DNA from: DATFDN01 sp035685165
GTDB lineage: Bacteria; Pseudomonadota; Alphaproteobacteria; Acetobacterales; Acetobacteraceae
Reading direction: 5' to 3'
Length of the DNA: 64,000 nt
Assembly (NCBI GenBank): GCA_035685165.1
Contig: DASRBI010000008.1
Coordinates: forward strand, 372,001 to 436,000
In this document: piece after piece, positions 17,975 through 26,691 of the stretch
Layout of the letters: every line of letters begins with the position of its first letter
Numbering within the stretch: the stretch's first letter is position 1
Translations under genes and position numbers: made by a program
The notes under the pieces: model-generated
Told to the model about the DNA's origin: nothing
What the model saw: the letters and a program-made list of their open reading frames with translations, nothing else
Databases searched by the model: none

Positions 17975-18028
17975 AGCAGGGGAATCATAATCCCTTGGTC
18001 GGTGGTTCAAATCCGCCCGCCGCTACCA
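17954..18028 (+). tRNA. tRNA-Met (anticodon CAT)
   Basis: 75 nt with encoded CCA. The acceptor arms GGCGGCG (17954-17960) and CGCCGCT pair with one G-U. The D-arm is AGCTCAGCGGTAGAGC, the anticodon arm GGGGA-ATCATAA-TCCCT has CAT in the loop, and the T-arm carries GGTTCAAAT. A CAT anticodon can be elongator Met, initiator Met or lysidine-modified Ile. The G1-U72 pair and overall pattern resemble alphaproteobacterial elongator tRNA-Met rather than the initiator; tRNA-Ile2 is not excluded. It overlaps the end of mnmA by 21 bases. Confidence 0.93.
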
Positions 18029-18077
18029 ATGGGAGCAGGGTTTTCCAAAGACCCTCCTAGGGACTCGGCACGATTGA

Positions 18078-18091
18078 GCCCCGCGCGGGGC
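18078..18091. terminator. GC hairpin after the tRNA
   Basis: Perfect 14-base palindrome GCCCCGCGCGGGGC, able to form a 5-bp stem with a GCGC loop, 50 bases after the tRNA. It lies in the gap between the tRNA (plus) and the next minus-strand gene. It could help end the mnmA-tRNA transcript; no U-tract follows. I see nothing else in 18029-18231. Confidence 0.35.
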
Positions 18092-18231
18092 GATGACGCC
18101 GGCCCTTACGCGAACGGTCCGTGCACGGTGCCGAGCGGGGCACTAGATAGCGCGCTGCGACAGGCGATGATGCGGACTAGGTTGGCGGCAAGGGCGTTAC
18201 GCACCGCGCAACGCAAGCCTCGGCTCCGCGC

Positions 18232-18684
18232 TCAGCTACTCGGGCGCCAGGACGGAGCCCGGGCGCGCACCGCATCCAGGAGCGACCAGTCGCCCGGCTC
18301 CAGCGTGTGTCCCTGCGGGAACGGCGGGCGCGGTTCGCGGCCAAGCGAGCGGACCACGCGCTCGTCGCGGTAGTAGCATTGCAGCACGACGCGGATGAGC
18401 GCCGCTGCCGGTGCGCCGCCGGTCGCGCGCAGCTCCATCGCCACCGCCTCGCGGCTTACCGGATCGAGTGAAGCGAACGATCCGCCGGCAAGCGCCGCGA
18501 GCTGATCGAGCGCGGTCCGCACCAGCGGGGCCTCGCGTCCGCCGCAGCAGCCGAGAATTTCCGCCTGGATCGCCGGATCATCGGCACCCGGCACGCCATA
18601 TTCGGCGCTCGCCGGGATCATCGTGGCAGCCAGCGCACGCAAATCCTCGCGCTGCCTTACGGTCAGAGCATTCGCGTCAGACAT
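18232..18684 (-). CDS. Small subunit of a GMC-type dehydrogenase (gluconate 2-dehydrogenase subunit 3-like)
   Basis: 150 aa helical protein. LTVRQREDLRALAATMIPAS near the N-terminus and the following helices resemble the gluconate 2-dehydrogenase subunit 3 family, which accompanies GMC flavoprotein subunits. The ATG at 18684 has GAGG in a good position; the longer frame from TTG 18759 would overlap the flavoprotein gene. No twin-arginine signal is evident, whereas many family members have one. It lies 71 bases after the GMC oxidoreductase on the same strand. The assignment rests on context and on a weak family pattern. Confidence 0.65.
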   Translation of the reverse strand: MSDANALTVRQREDLRALAATMIPASAEYGVPGADDPAIQAEILGCCGGREAPLVRTALDQLAALAGGSFASLDPVSREAVAMELRATGGAPAAALIRVVLQCYYRDERVVRSLGREPRPPFPQGHTLEPGDWSLLDAVRARAPSWRPSS

Positions 18685-18755
18685 AACGGCCTCGCTGCTG
18701 AAGGCATCGGGCAAAACCGCCATCAATCTCAGCCCGAAGCGGGTGGAACACCGGG

Positions 18756-20360
18756 TCAATCAAACAAATTGGCTAGGCGCCGCTTCATCTGGTCCGCCAC
18801 ATAGAGCGCCAGCGCCTGAATGGTCGAAGTGGGATTCACCCCTCCCGAGGTGACGAAAAGGCTGCCGTCCACGATGAACAGGTTCCTCACGTCGTGCGAG
18901 CGGCCCCACTCGTTCACCACCGATCGCTCCGGGTCGGTGCCCATGCGCGCGGTGCCAAGCAAGTGCCAGCCTCCATAAAGGATTGGGCTGTTGACGCAGA
19001 TGTCGCGCGCGCCCGCTGCATCCAGCACCTCTTTGGCCCGCGCGATGCCGTGCTCCATCATGCGCGCGGTATTCTCGCCGATCGTGTAGTCGATGCGCGG
19101 CGCGGGAATGCCGTGGCAATCCTTCAGCTCCGGATCGAGCGTGACGCGGTTGTGCGCCTCCGGCAGATCCTCGCAGATCGCCGACACATTGAGCCGGTGC
19201 CCGTTCAGCCGCCGGAACACCGCATGGTGTTCTGCGCCCCAGGGCAGCAGGCCCTTCGCTTCGCTCGTCACCGCCTCCATCACCGGGCCAACGCCGCGGC
19301 CGAACTGGAACGCGTAGCCACGCACGAACCCGCGCTCGGGGTCCGTCTCGTAGAACTCCTTGCTCCAGATGCAGGTGGGCGGGGCGCGGTTGCTGTCGGT
19401 TTCCTCCTCCACATACCCGTACACCTGCGCGTACGGATGAAACATCAGATTGCGGCCGACCAGCCCGCTCGAATTGGCAAGCCCGTTCGGAAACCGCCCC
19501 GATGCGGAGTTGAGCAACAGGCGCGGCGTGCCGACGCCGTTACAGGCGAGCACCACCACCTCCGCGGCTTGGAACCGCTCTACGCCTTCGACGTCGTAAT
19601 AGACGACACCCGAGGCCATGCCGTGCTCGTTGGTCGTGATCTCGCGCACGCGGCAATGGGTGCGAAGTTCCACCCCGGCGCGGCGCGCAAGCGGCCAGTA
19701 AGTGATGTCGGTGCTCGCCTTCGCGCCCTGCGCGCAGCCCGGCGTGCAATGGCCGAGATTGATGCAGCGCGCGCGCCCCTCGTACTCGACCGTCGCCACC
19801 GCGACGTCGGACGGCCACCAATGCCAGCCGAGCTTGTTCATCGCCCGGCCAAGGATGGTGCCGGAACGGCCGAGCGGCAGCGGCGGCATCGGCGGGTCGG
19901 CGCGCGGCGGGAAGGCCGGATCGCCGGCCAGCCCGGAAACGCCGGTGATGCGGTCGTTCTCGTCGAAGAACGGTTCAAGTGTTGCGTAATCGATCGGCCA
20001 GTCGTCGGCCACGCCATCGAGCGTGCGGACGCGGAAGTCCGAGGGATGCAGGCGCGGGAAATGCGCCGTATACATCACCGTGCCGCCGCCGACGCCGTTG
20101 AAGTTGACGACCTTGATGGGCGAGTTGTCGTCGTTGATCGGATAATCCTCGGGGCGGGCGCGGATATTGGGGCTCGGCGAGAAATCGCCCCAGAACCGCG
20201 CCTCCCAGTCGCGCCCGGTGCTCGGATAGGCCGCCGGGTTCATCCACCCGCCTTGTTCCAGGCAGACGATCCGCATCTTGGTTTCGGCGAGGCTCCACGC
20301 CACCGCCGCGCCCGATGCGCCGGCACCGATGATCAGCACGTCCGCGACCTCGTTGCTCAT
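18756..20360 (-). CDS. GMC-family FAD oxidoreductase (gluconate/choline dehydrogenase-like)
   Basis: 534 aa. The FAD dinucleotide fold is at the N-terminus (VLIIGAGASGAAVAWSL, then CLEQGG). NGVGGGTVMYTAHFPR is the GMC substrate-side loop, VVLACNGVGTPRLLLNS is the second FAD contact, and HLLGTARMGTDPERSVV plus VDGSLFVTSGGVNPTST form the C-terminal signature with the catalytic His region. It probably oxidises a sugar or alcohol and passes electrons on with the adjacent small subunit; no cytochrome c subunit gene follows. AGGAGG stands just before the ATG. Substrate unknown. Confidence 0.9.
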   Translation of the reverse strand: MSNEVADVLIIGAGASGAAVAWSLAETKMRIVCLEQGGWMNPAAYPSTGRDWEARFWGDFSPSPNIRARPEDYPINDDNSPIKVVNFNGVGGGTVMYTAHFPRLHPSDFRVRTLDGVADDWPIDYATLEPFFDENDRITGVSGLAGDPAFPPRADPPMPPLPLGRSGTILGRAMNKLGWHWWPSDVAVATVEYEGRARCINLGHCTPGCAQGAKASTDITYWPLARRAGVELRTHCRVREITTNEHGMASGVVYYDVEGVERFQAAEVVVLACNGVGTPRLLLNSASGRFPNGLANSSGLVGRNLMFHPYAQVYGYVEEETDSNRAPPTCIWSKEFYETDPERGFVRGYAFQFGRGVGPVMEAVTSEAKGLLPWGAEHHAVFRRLNGHRLNVSAICEDLPEAHNRVTLDPELKDCHGIPAPRIDYTIGENTARMMEHGIARAKEVLDAAGARDICVNSPILYGGWHLLGTARMGTDPERSVVNEWGRSHDVRNLFIVDGSLFVTSGGVNPTSTIQALALYVADQMKRRLANLFD

Positions 20361-20550
20361 GCCGTTTCCTCCTGCGGCGCAAGATGCGCCGGCCGCAAGA
20401 GGCAGGCAACGAGGCCGCCCTTATTCGGCCCTGGCGGTCGGCATCGCCCCAGAGCTGATCCAGAAAACCCATGGCCCACCTCGCACTTTTTGTTGCCCCT
20501 CGGACTCTCCTGTGGAATGCTCACGCAACCGTGAGCCAAAGACTGCCCGC

Positions 20551-20766
20551 ATGTCCGATTCGCCTTCGATGCTCGATCTCGACACCGAAGCCAGCCATCT
20601 CTCGGTCCAGGCCGTACCCGGCGCGGTGTTCCTCCGGCTCCGGCGTGAACGCCAGGACGGCACGGTGCGTCGCATGTTCGTGGAGCTGACGGTCGGCGAA
20701 GCGGTCACGCTGCGGCGGGAACTGGACGAGGTGATCGCCGCCGCCGCCGCCGCCGCGGCGCCGTAA
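20551..20766 (+). CDS. Small hypothetical protein
   Basis: 71 aa, not recognised. The sequence LSVQAVPGAVFLRLRRERQD, then VRRMFVELTVGEAVTLRREL, reads like one small beta-strand-rich domain followed by a helix and an eight-residue Ala run. Codon use fits coding DNA. It is divergent from the GMC oxidoreductase gene. The start at 20551 is chosen because the frame upstream is antisense to the GMC gene; the ribosome site is weak. The gap 20767-20950 that follows shows no clear gene. Confidence 0.5.
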   Translation: MSDSPSMLDLDTEASHLSVQAVPGAVFLRLRRERQDGTVRRMFVELTVGEAVTLRRELDEVIAAAAAAAAP

Positions 20767-20950
20767 CTGCCATCAGGGCTGCATCGGCCGCCTGCCGGTC
20801 GAGGATGTGCATCTCGTTCTCGGCAACGGCCGCGTCGCGCGGCGGGTGATCCGCCGCTCTTCCTTGAGCTCGCCCCGGACGTTGTCTTGTGCGAAAGCGA
20901 ATTCCGGCTGCGCCGGCTGTATGGGAGGCGCGCGGATCAGGAGATGCTGG

Positions 20951-21562
20951 ATGCTTCAGGCGGACTCGCCGCCGCTCGTTTTGGCCAGCGCCTCGGCGGC
21001 GCGCCGCGCGCTGCTTGCGGCTGCCGGCCTGCGCGTCAGCGCCGTCGCCGCCCCGGTCGACGAAGAAGAAGTCCGCCGCAGCGCGCAAGCCGAGGGCGCA
21101 TCGGCGTCCGAGGCGGCGGTGCTGCTGGCCGACCTCAAGGCCCGGCACGCGGCGCGCGGCGCACCCGAGGCGCTGGTGATCGGGGCCGATCAAATCCTGG
21201 TCTGCGAGGGCGCCTGGTTCGCCAAGCCCGCGACCCTCGACGACGCAAGCGCCCAGCTTCGTGCGTTACGCGGGCGCACGCATGTTTTGGAAACCGCGGT
21301 CGTGTGCCGGCGCGCCGGCGCACGCGTCTGGCAGCACCTCGACCGGCCGAGGCTCGCGATGCGCGCCTTCTCCGATGCGTTCCTGGAAGAGTATCTGCGC
21401 GCCGAGGGCGATGCGGTGCTCGGCAGCGTCGGTGCCTACCGGCTGGAGGGGCTGGGCGCGCACCTGTTCGAGCGGGTGGAGGGCGAGCACGCCGCGATCC
21501 TCGGCCTGCCGCTCCTGCCGCTGCTCGGCTTCCTGCGTCAGCACGGCGTGCTGGCCACATGA
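20951..21562 (+). CDS. maf: Maf-family nucleotide pyrophosphatase
   Basis: 203 aa. Maf proteins hydrolyse non-canonical or modified nucleoside triphosphates in the cytosol. The N-terminal LVLASASAARRALLAAAG is the family signature. The frame continues with ADQILVCEGAWFAKP (the conserved Asp-Gln pair), LRALRGRTHVLETAVV, EGDAVLGSVGAYRLEGLG and the C-terminal ILGLPLLPLLGFLR. Length is normal. Start ATG 20951 with GGAG upstream. The usual second-strand Arg appears as SASAARR. Confidence 0.9.
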   Translation: MLQADSPPLVLASASAARRALLAAAGLRVSAVAAPVDEEEVRRSAQAEGASASEAAVLLADLKARHAARGAPEALVIGADQILVCEGAWFAKPATLDDASAQLRALRGRTHVLETAVVCRRAGARVWQHLDRPRLAMRAFSDAFLEEYLRAEGDAVLGSVGAYRLEGLGAHLFERVEGEHAAILGLPLLPLLGFLRQHGVLAT

Positions 21563-21602
21563 GCCGGGCTGGCGGCGGCTCGGCGCCGCCCCCACATGCG
21601 CC

Positions 21603-22034
21603 ATGTCAGAGCAAGGGTTTGTGAACGCCGTGCGCCGCAGTACCATCGCCGCGATTTGGCTCGGGGGCGCCGCCCTTGCCGTCGCGCTCTACCTGGTCGG
21701 CCCCTGGGACGTGACGCAAAGCCTCTGGGCCGGGCTCGACCGGCTGCAGCAGGCGGTGGGCGGCGCGCTCGGCGTGCTGTTCAGCCAGGGCTTCGATTTC
21801 ATGCACGCGGTGGCGCTGGCGCTGTTCGCGGTGTTCCTGGTCCTGGCGGCGCTCGCCTCGGCGCGTGGCGTGCGCGCCGGCGGCGTGGCCGGCGTGACGG
21901 CGCTGTTCGTCGGCCTGATCTGGATCGGTGGCTACCAGTCGCGCCTCTGCTGGTTCGCGGCGCTGCTGGTGGCGCTTAGCGGCGCCGTTCACATGACCCA
22001 GCGCCTGCTCGCCCCGCCGCCGCGCCGGGCCTAG
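21603..22034 (+). CDS. Small integral membrane protein, unknown function
   Basis: 143 aa with about four hydrophobic segments (IAAIWLGGAALAVALYLVG, VALALFAVFLVLAALAS, VAGVTALFVGLIWIGGY and a C-terminal one). It is not recognised as a named family. It starts 40 bases after maf and is probably in the same transcript. A GC hairpin follows its stop. Confidence 0.6.
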   Translation: MSEQGFVNAVRRSTIAAIWLGGAALAVALYLVGPWDVTQSLWAGLDRLQQAVGGALGVLFSQGFDFMHAVALALFAVFLVLAALASARGVRAGGVAGVTALFVGLIWIGGYQSRLCWFAALLVALSGAVHMTQRLLAPPPRRA

Positions 22035-22045
22035 AAGAGTCGCCT

Positions 22046-22061
22046 CTCCCGCTCGCGGGAG
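22046..22061. terminator. Hairpin CTCCCGC-TC-GCGGGAG after the membrane-protein gene
   Basis: Perfect 7-bp inverted repeat 12 bases after the stop codon of the 21603 gene. Flanking CCTCT makes it similar to the dispersed hairpin family. It may serve as a terminator. Confidence 0.45.
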
Positions 22062-22100
22062 CGGCAAACTGAATGGCGCCCATCTGCCGGAACGCCTCCT

Positions 22101-22244
22101 CTATCTTTTTCCCCTCCGCGCCTCGTCCATCGCCTGTGTCGCCGCATAGAACTTGGCATCGAGGTCGCGCACCGTCTGCACGATCTTACTGGTGGCGATC
22201 AGCGCGCCCTGCTCGTATTTTGAAAGCGCATCGGAGGCGATCAT
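22101..22244 (-). pseudogene. Possible gene remnant, 47 codons
   Basis: A short minus-strand frame starting MIASDALSKYEQGALIATSK. It has strongly GC-biased third codon positions and an amphipathic helical pattern, so it looks like real coding sequence. It has no room for a complete gene: its ATG overlaps the ATG of the divergent Gly-rich gene within one CATG. It faintly recalls the C-terminal helix of flagellar hook/rod proteins, which I cannot confirm. It may be the relic of a deleted gene. Confidence 0.3.
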
Positions 22245-22638
22245 GCGCTCGTACCGCGTTGCGCTCATCGGGCTCGGCTTGGTCGGCGCCGCGCTGGCGG
22301 CCCCGCAAGCCGCTTCGGCCGCCGGCTGGGGCGGCGGAGGCGGCGGCGGAGGCTGGCATGGCGGCGGGGGTGGCTGGAGCGGAGGCGACGGAGGCTGGCA
22401 CGGCGGCGGAGGCTGGCATGGCGGGGGCGGCTGGGGCTGGCGCGGCGGTGTGTGGTGGGGCGGCGGCGGGTGCTGCTGGGGATGGCCCTATTTCGCCTAC
22501 GTGCCGCCACCCGTTTACTATTACCCGCCGCCCTACTATCCGCCGCCCACCGTGTGGTACACGCCGCCGCCTAGCGTCTATCAGGCACCGCCGGGCTACC
22601 AGTCCGCACCGCCGCCTTCGGACTATAGCGGCGGCTGA
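22243..22638 (+). CDS. Exported Gly/Trp/His-rich protein with Pro/Tyr-rich tail
   Basis: 131 aa. The signal peptide is MRSYRVALIGLGLVGAALAA, with likely cleavage after AASA. Residues about 28-82 are almost only Gly, Trp and His in units such as GGWHGGGG. A short bridge (CCWGWPYFAYV) leads to a Pro/Tyr-rich tail (VYYYPPPYYPPP). This is low-complexity surface or envelope protein composition, without catalytic signs. GGAGG lies six bases before the ATG. No partner gene is evident; the next gene, purA, is convergent. Confidence 0.75.
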   Translation: MRSYRVALIGLGLVGAALAAPQAASAAGWGGGGGGGGWHGGGGGWSGGDGGWHGGGGWHGGGGWGWRGGVWWGGGGCCWGWPYFAYVPPPVYYYPPPYYPPPTVWYTPPPSVYQAPPGYQSAPPPSDYSGG

Positions 22639-22707
22639 TCCCACGCCCTGCTACGCCGGGCTAGCCCCGACCCGAGATAGGCATCGCGCGGCGCGTTTGC
22701 CGCCGCG

Positions 22708-23997
<1,290 letters not shown>

Positions 23998-24001
23998 TCG
24001 C

Positions 24002-25162
24002 TTATTCCTGCTGAGGCGGGACGAGCGGCACCGCCTCGCCGCCCGCGAGCACGTGGGAACAGCCGAGCCGCCGCGCCTCGGCGCGCCGATCGTCCGCGCC
24101 CTTGAGGTCGGCCACGGTGGCGAACCCGTCGAGGCGGAGCCGCGCCAAGGTCTCGGCCGAGGCGCCCGCGGGGACAAACACGCGCGGCCGCGCGGCGTGC
24201 GCGGGGGCGGCGCGGAGCACGGCGTCGGGATAAAGCGTGAGCCCGACGGCGGGCTCGGTCTCGCCGCACAGATACCGCCCGCCGCGGCCGAGTTCCTCGT
24301 GGCGGCCCGCGGCGAAGATCGTGAGCGCGATCCCGGTGTGGTAGCGGAAACCCCGAAACTCCACCGGGTCGACGGTCAGCCGCAGCGCCGGGGCCTGGGC
24401 GCGGATCGCGGCGATGGCGTCAGCCAGCCGGTCGGCCAGATCGCGCGCCGGCTCGGGCAGGCTCGCCGCCTCCAGCGCGGCGAGCGCGCGGTCGGCCGCC
24501 CCGGCGGCAAGCAACAACTCCGTCAGGGTGGGCGCGAGCGCGCCCCCGTGGCGCGCCACACCCGCGGCGTCCTTGCGGTCGAGCGCGCGAGCAAGCGCGG
24601 CCCGCGCCGCGCCGGTGATGCCCGCATCGTCGAGGAGCGCCGGCACCAGCGTCGGCACGGTCAGATCGAAGCTCATCCGCGCGAGCCCGACGGCTTGCAG
24701 CGCCTCAGCGCCCGCCAGCACCACCTCGGCATCGGCGGCAGGTGCGTCGCTGCCGATCAGCTCGATCCCGGCCTGCACGATCTGCCGGTCGGGTGCGAGC
24801 TGCGTGCCGCGCACGCGCAGGCATTGCCCGGCATAGCAAAGCCGCAGCGGGCGCGGCGCGCGGGCAAGGCGGGTTGTGGCGATGCGCGCCACCTGGGGCG
24901 TGGTGTCGGCGCGCAGCCCCATCATGCGCTGGCTGTCGGGGTCCATCAGCCGGAAGGTCTGCTCGGCCACCGCCGCGCCCGAGCCCGCGAACAGACTGTC
25001 CTCGAACTCGAGCAGCGGCGGCTTGACCCGCTCGTAGCCGTGCGCGGCGAACACCGCCATCATCGCCTCGACGGCGCGCGCCTCGGTCTCCGCCTCCGGC
25101 GGCAGCAGGTCGCGCAACCCCGCGGGCAGGAGCGCGGGGCTCGGTGGAAAATCATCCGTCAT
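24002..25162 (-). CDS. hisZ: ATP phosphoribosyltransferase regulatory subunit
   Basis: 386 aa. A HisRS-like protein without tRNA function that activates the short form of HisG in the first step of histidine synthesis. LLPAGLRDLLPPEAETEA at the start and LRADTTPQVARIATTRLA are class II synthetase-type motifs, with RHEELGRGGRYLCGE near the C-terminus. It lacks the C-terminal anticodon-binding domain of true HisRS, as expected for HisZ. First gene of the hisZ-purA pair. Confidence 0.93.
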   Translation of the reverse strand: MTDDFPPSPALLPAGLRDLLPPEAETEARAVEAMMAVFAAHGYERVKPPLLEFEDSLFAGSGAAVAEQTFRLMDPDSQRMMGLRADTTPQVARIATTRLARAPRPLRLCYAGQCLRVRGTQLAPDRQIVQAGIELIGSDAPAADAEVVLAGAEALQAVGLARMSFDLTVPTLVPALLDDAGITGAARAALARALDRKDAAGVARHGGALAPTLTELLLAAGAADRALAALEAASLPEPARDLADRLADAIAAIRAQAPALRLTVDPVEFRGFRYHTGIALTIFAAGRHEELGRGGRYLCGETEPAVGLTLYPDAVLRAAPAHAARPRVFVPAGASAETLARLRLDGFATVADLKGADDRRAEARRLGCSHVLAGGEAVPLVPPQQE

Positions 25163-25251
25163 GGCGTGCGCGGACCTAACAGCAATCGGGGCGGCGTGAA
25201 ACCCGCGGCAGCGTTGACCGGGCGGTAACCAAAGGCCCGCATACTCGGGCG

Positions 25252-26691
25252 GTGCTGTTCAACACCCCTCTGTTCCTGCTCGGCTTCCTGCCGGCGGCGC
25301 TCGTCCTCTTTTTCGCCACCGGCCGGCTCGGCGGCAACCGCGCCGCGCTCGCAACCGTGGCCCTGGCGAGCTTCGTCTTCTACGGCTGGTGGGACTGGCG
25401 CTTCGTGCCGCTGCTCGCGGGCTCGATCGGGCTCAATTACTGGCTCGGCCAGAAGCTCCTGCGCACGCCCGGCCGGTGCTGGCTCGCCGCCGGCATCGGC
25501 GCCGACCTCGCCTTGCTCGGCTGGTTCAAATACGCGGGCTTCCTTGGCGCGAGCCTGTTCGGTGTGCACCTTGCCATCGCGCTGCCGCTCGCGATCAGCT
25601 TCTTCAGCTTCCAGCAGATCATGTTCCTGGTGGACAGCGCGCGCCGCGAGCGGCCCGACGTGGGCTTTCTGCCCTATGCAGCCTTCATCGCCTTCTTCCC
25701 GCATTTGATCGCCGGGCCGATCGTGCGCCCGAAGGAGATTTTGCCGCAGCTCGTTGCCCCAGCGCTGATCCGCCCGCGCGCCGATGCAATCGCCGAGGGG
25801 CTGACGATCTTCCTGCTCGGCCTCGCCAAGAAAGCCGTGCTCGCCGACATGTTCGGCAGCTTCGCCGATGTCGGCTTCAGCGCCGCCGCGCGTGGCGCGA
25901 CGCTGACCTTGTTCGAGGCCTGGTACGCGCTGCTCGCCTACGCCCTGCAAATCTATTTCGACTTCTCCGGCTATTCTGACATGGCGATCGGGCTCGCGCG
26001 CATGATGAACGTGCGCTTCCCGGTGAATTTCGCCAGCCCCTACCGCGCCGCCAGCATCGCCGAGTTCTGGCGCCGCTGGCACATTACGCTCGGTGCCTTC
26101 CTGCGCGACTATCTGTATATCCCGCTCGGCGGCAGCCGCACCGGGCGGGCGCGGCATCTCGCCAACCTGTTCCTGACGATGCTGCTCTGCGGCCTCTGGC
26201 ACGGCGCGGCGTGGCGGTTCGTGTTCTGGGGCGGGCTGCACGGCGCGATGCTCGGCGCGCACACGCTCTGGCGGCGCACGCGGCTCGCGCTGCCGTTTCC
26301 GGTCGCGCGCGCGCTCACGCTTGTCCTTGTCGTGCTCGCCTGGGTGCCGTTCCGCGCCCCGGACACGGCGGCAATGGCGGCGATGGCGCGCGGCCTTGCC
26401 GGTGCGAACGGCGTCGCCTTGCCGCGGCTCGTGATCGGCTGGCTGCCCTGGCTCGGCGCGCTGGCAAGCCCCGTCGCCTCACTGCCCTCGCTCGGCGAGG
26501 CGCGCACACTGAGCTTCCCCGAACTCACCGCCTGCCTCGCGCTCGGCTGGGGGATCGTGCTCGCCGCACCGCCGTTGCAGGCCATGCGCCCCGCCTGGCG
26601 AGGCGCGGCGCTGACGGCTTGCTTCGCGCTCAGCGTGCAGGCCGTGTTCTTCGCCCCGCGTGCGCTGCCCTTCCTTTACTTCCAGTTCTGA
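25252..26691 (+). CDS. MBOAT-family O-acyltransferase (AlgI-like)
   Basis: 479 aa multi-spanning membrane protein. LFNTPLFLLGFLPAALVLFF at the start, FVFYGWWDWRF, FPHLIAGPIVRPKE, FWRRWHITLGAFLRDYLYIP and the catalytic-His segment LCGLWHGAAW are the AlgI/PatA subgroup signatures. Such proteins pass acetyl groups across the membrane for O-acetylation of exopolysaccharide. The stop overlaps the start of the next gene (TGATG), so the two are coupled. The GTG start at 25252 directly precedes the conserved N-terminus. Confidence 0.92.
   Translation: MLFNTPLFLLGFLPAALVLFFATGRLGGNRAALATVALASFVFYGWWDWRFVPLLAGSIGLNYWLGQKLLRTPGRCWLAAGIGADLALLGWFKYAGFLGASLFGVHLAIALPLAISFFSFQQIMFLVDSARRERPDVGFLPYAAFIAFFPHLIAGPIVRPKEILPQLVAPALIRPRADAIAEGLTIFLLGLAKKAVLADMFGSFADVGFSAAARGATLTLFEAWYALLAYALQIYFDFSGYSDMAIGLARMMNVRFPVNFASPYRAASIAEFWRRWHITLGAFLRDYLYIPLGGSRTGRARHLANLFLTMLLCGLWHGAAWRFVFWGGLHGAMLGAHTLWRRTRLALPFPVARALTLVLVVLAWVPFRAPDTAAMAAMARGLAGANGVALPRLVIGWLPWLGALASPVASLPSLGEARTLSFPELTACLALGWGIVLAAPPLQAMRPAWRGAALTACFALSVQAVFFAPRALPFLYFQF

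Noticed and set aside
22319..22460. DNA tandem repeat in the Gly-rich gene
   Set aside because: The DNA repetition follows from GGC/GGA/TGG codons of a low-complexity protein and the units are not exact copies.
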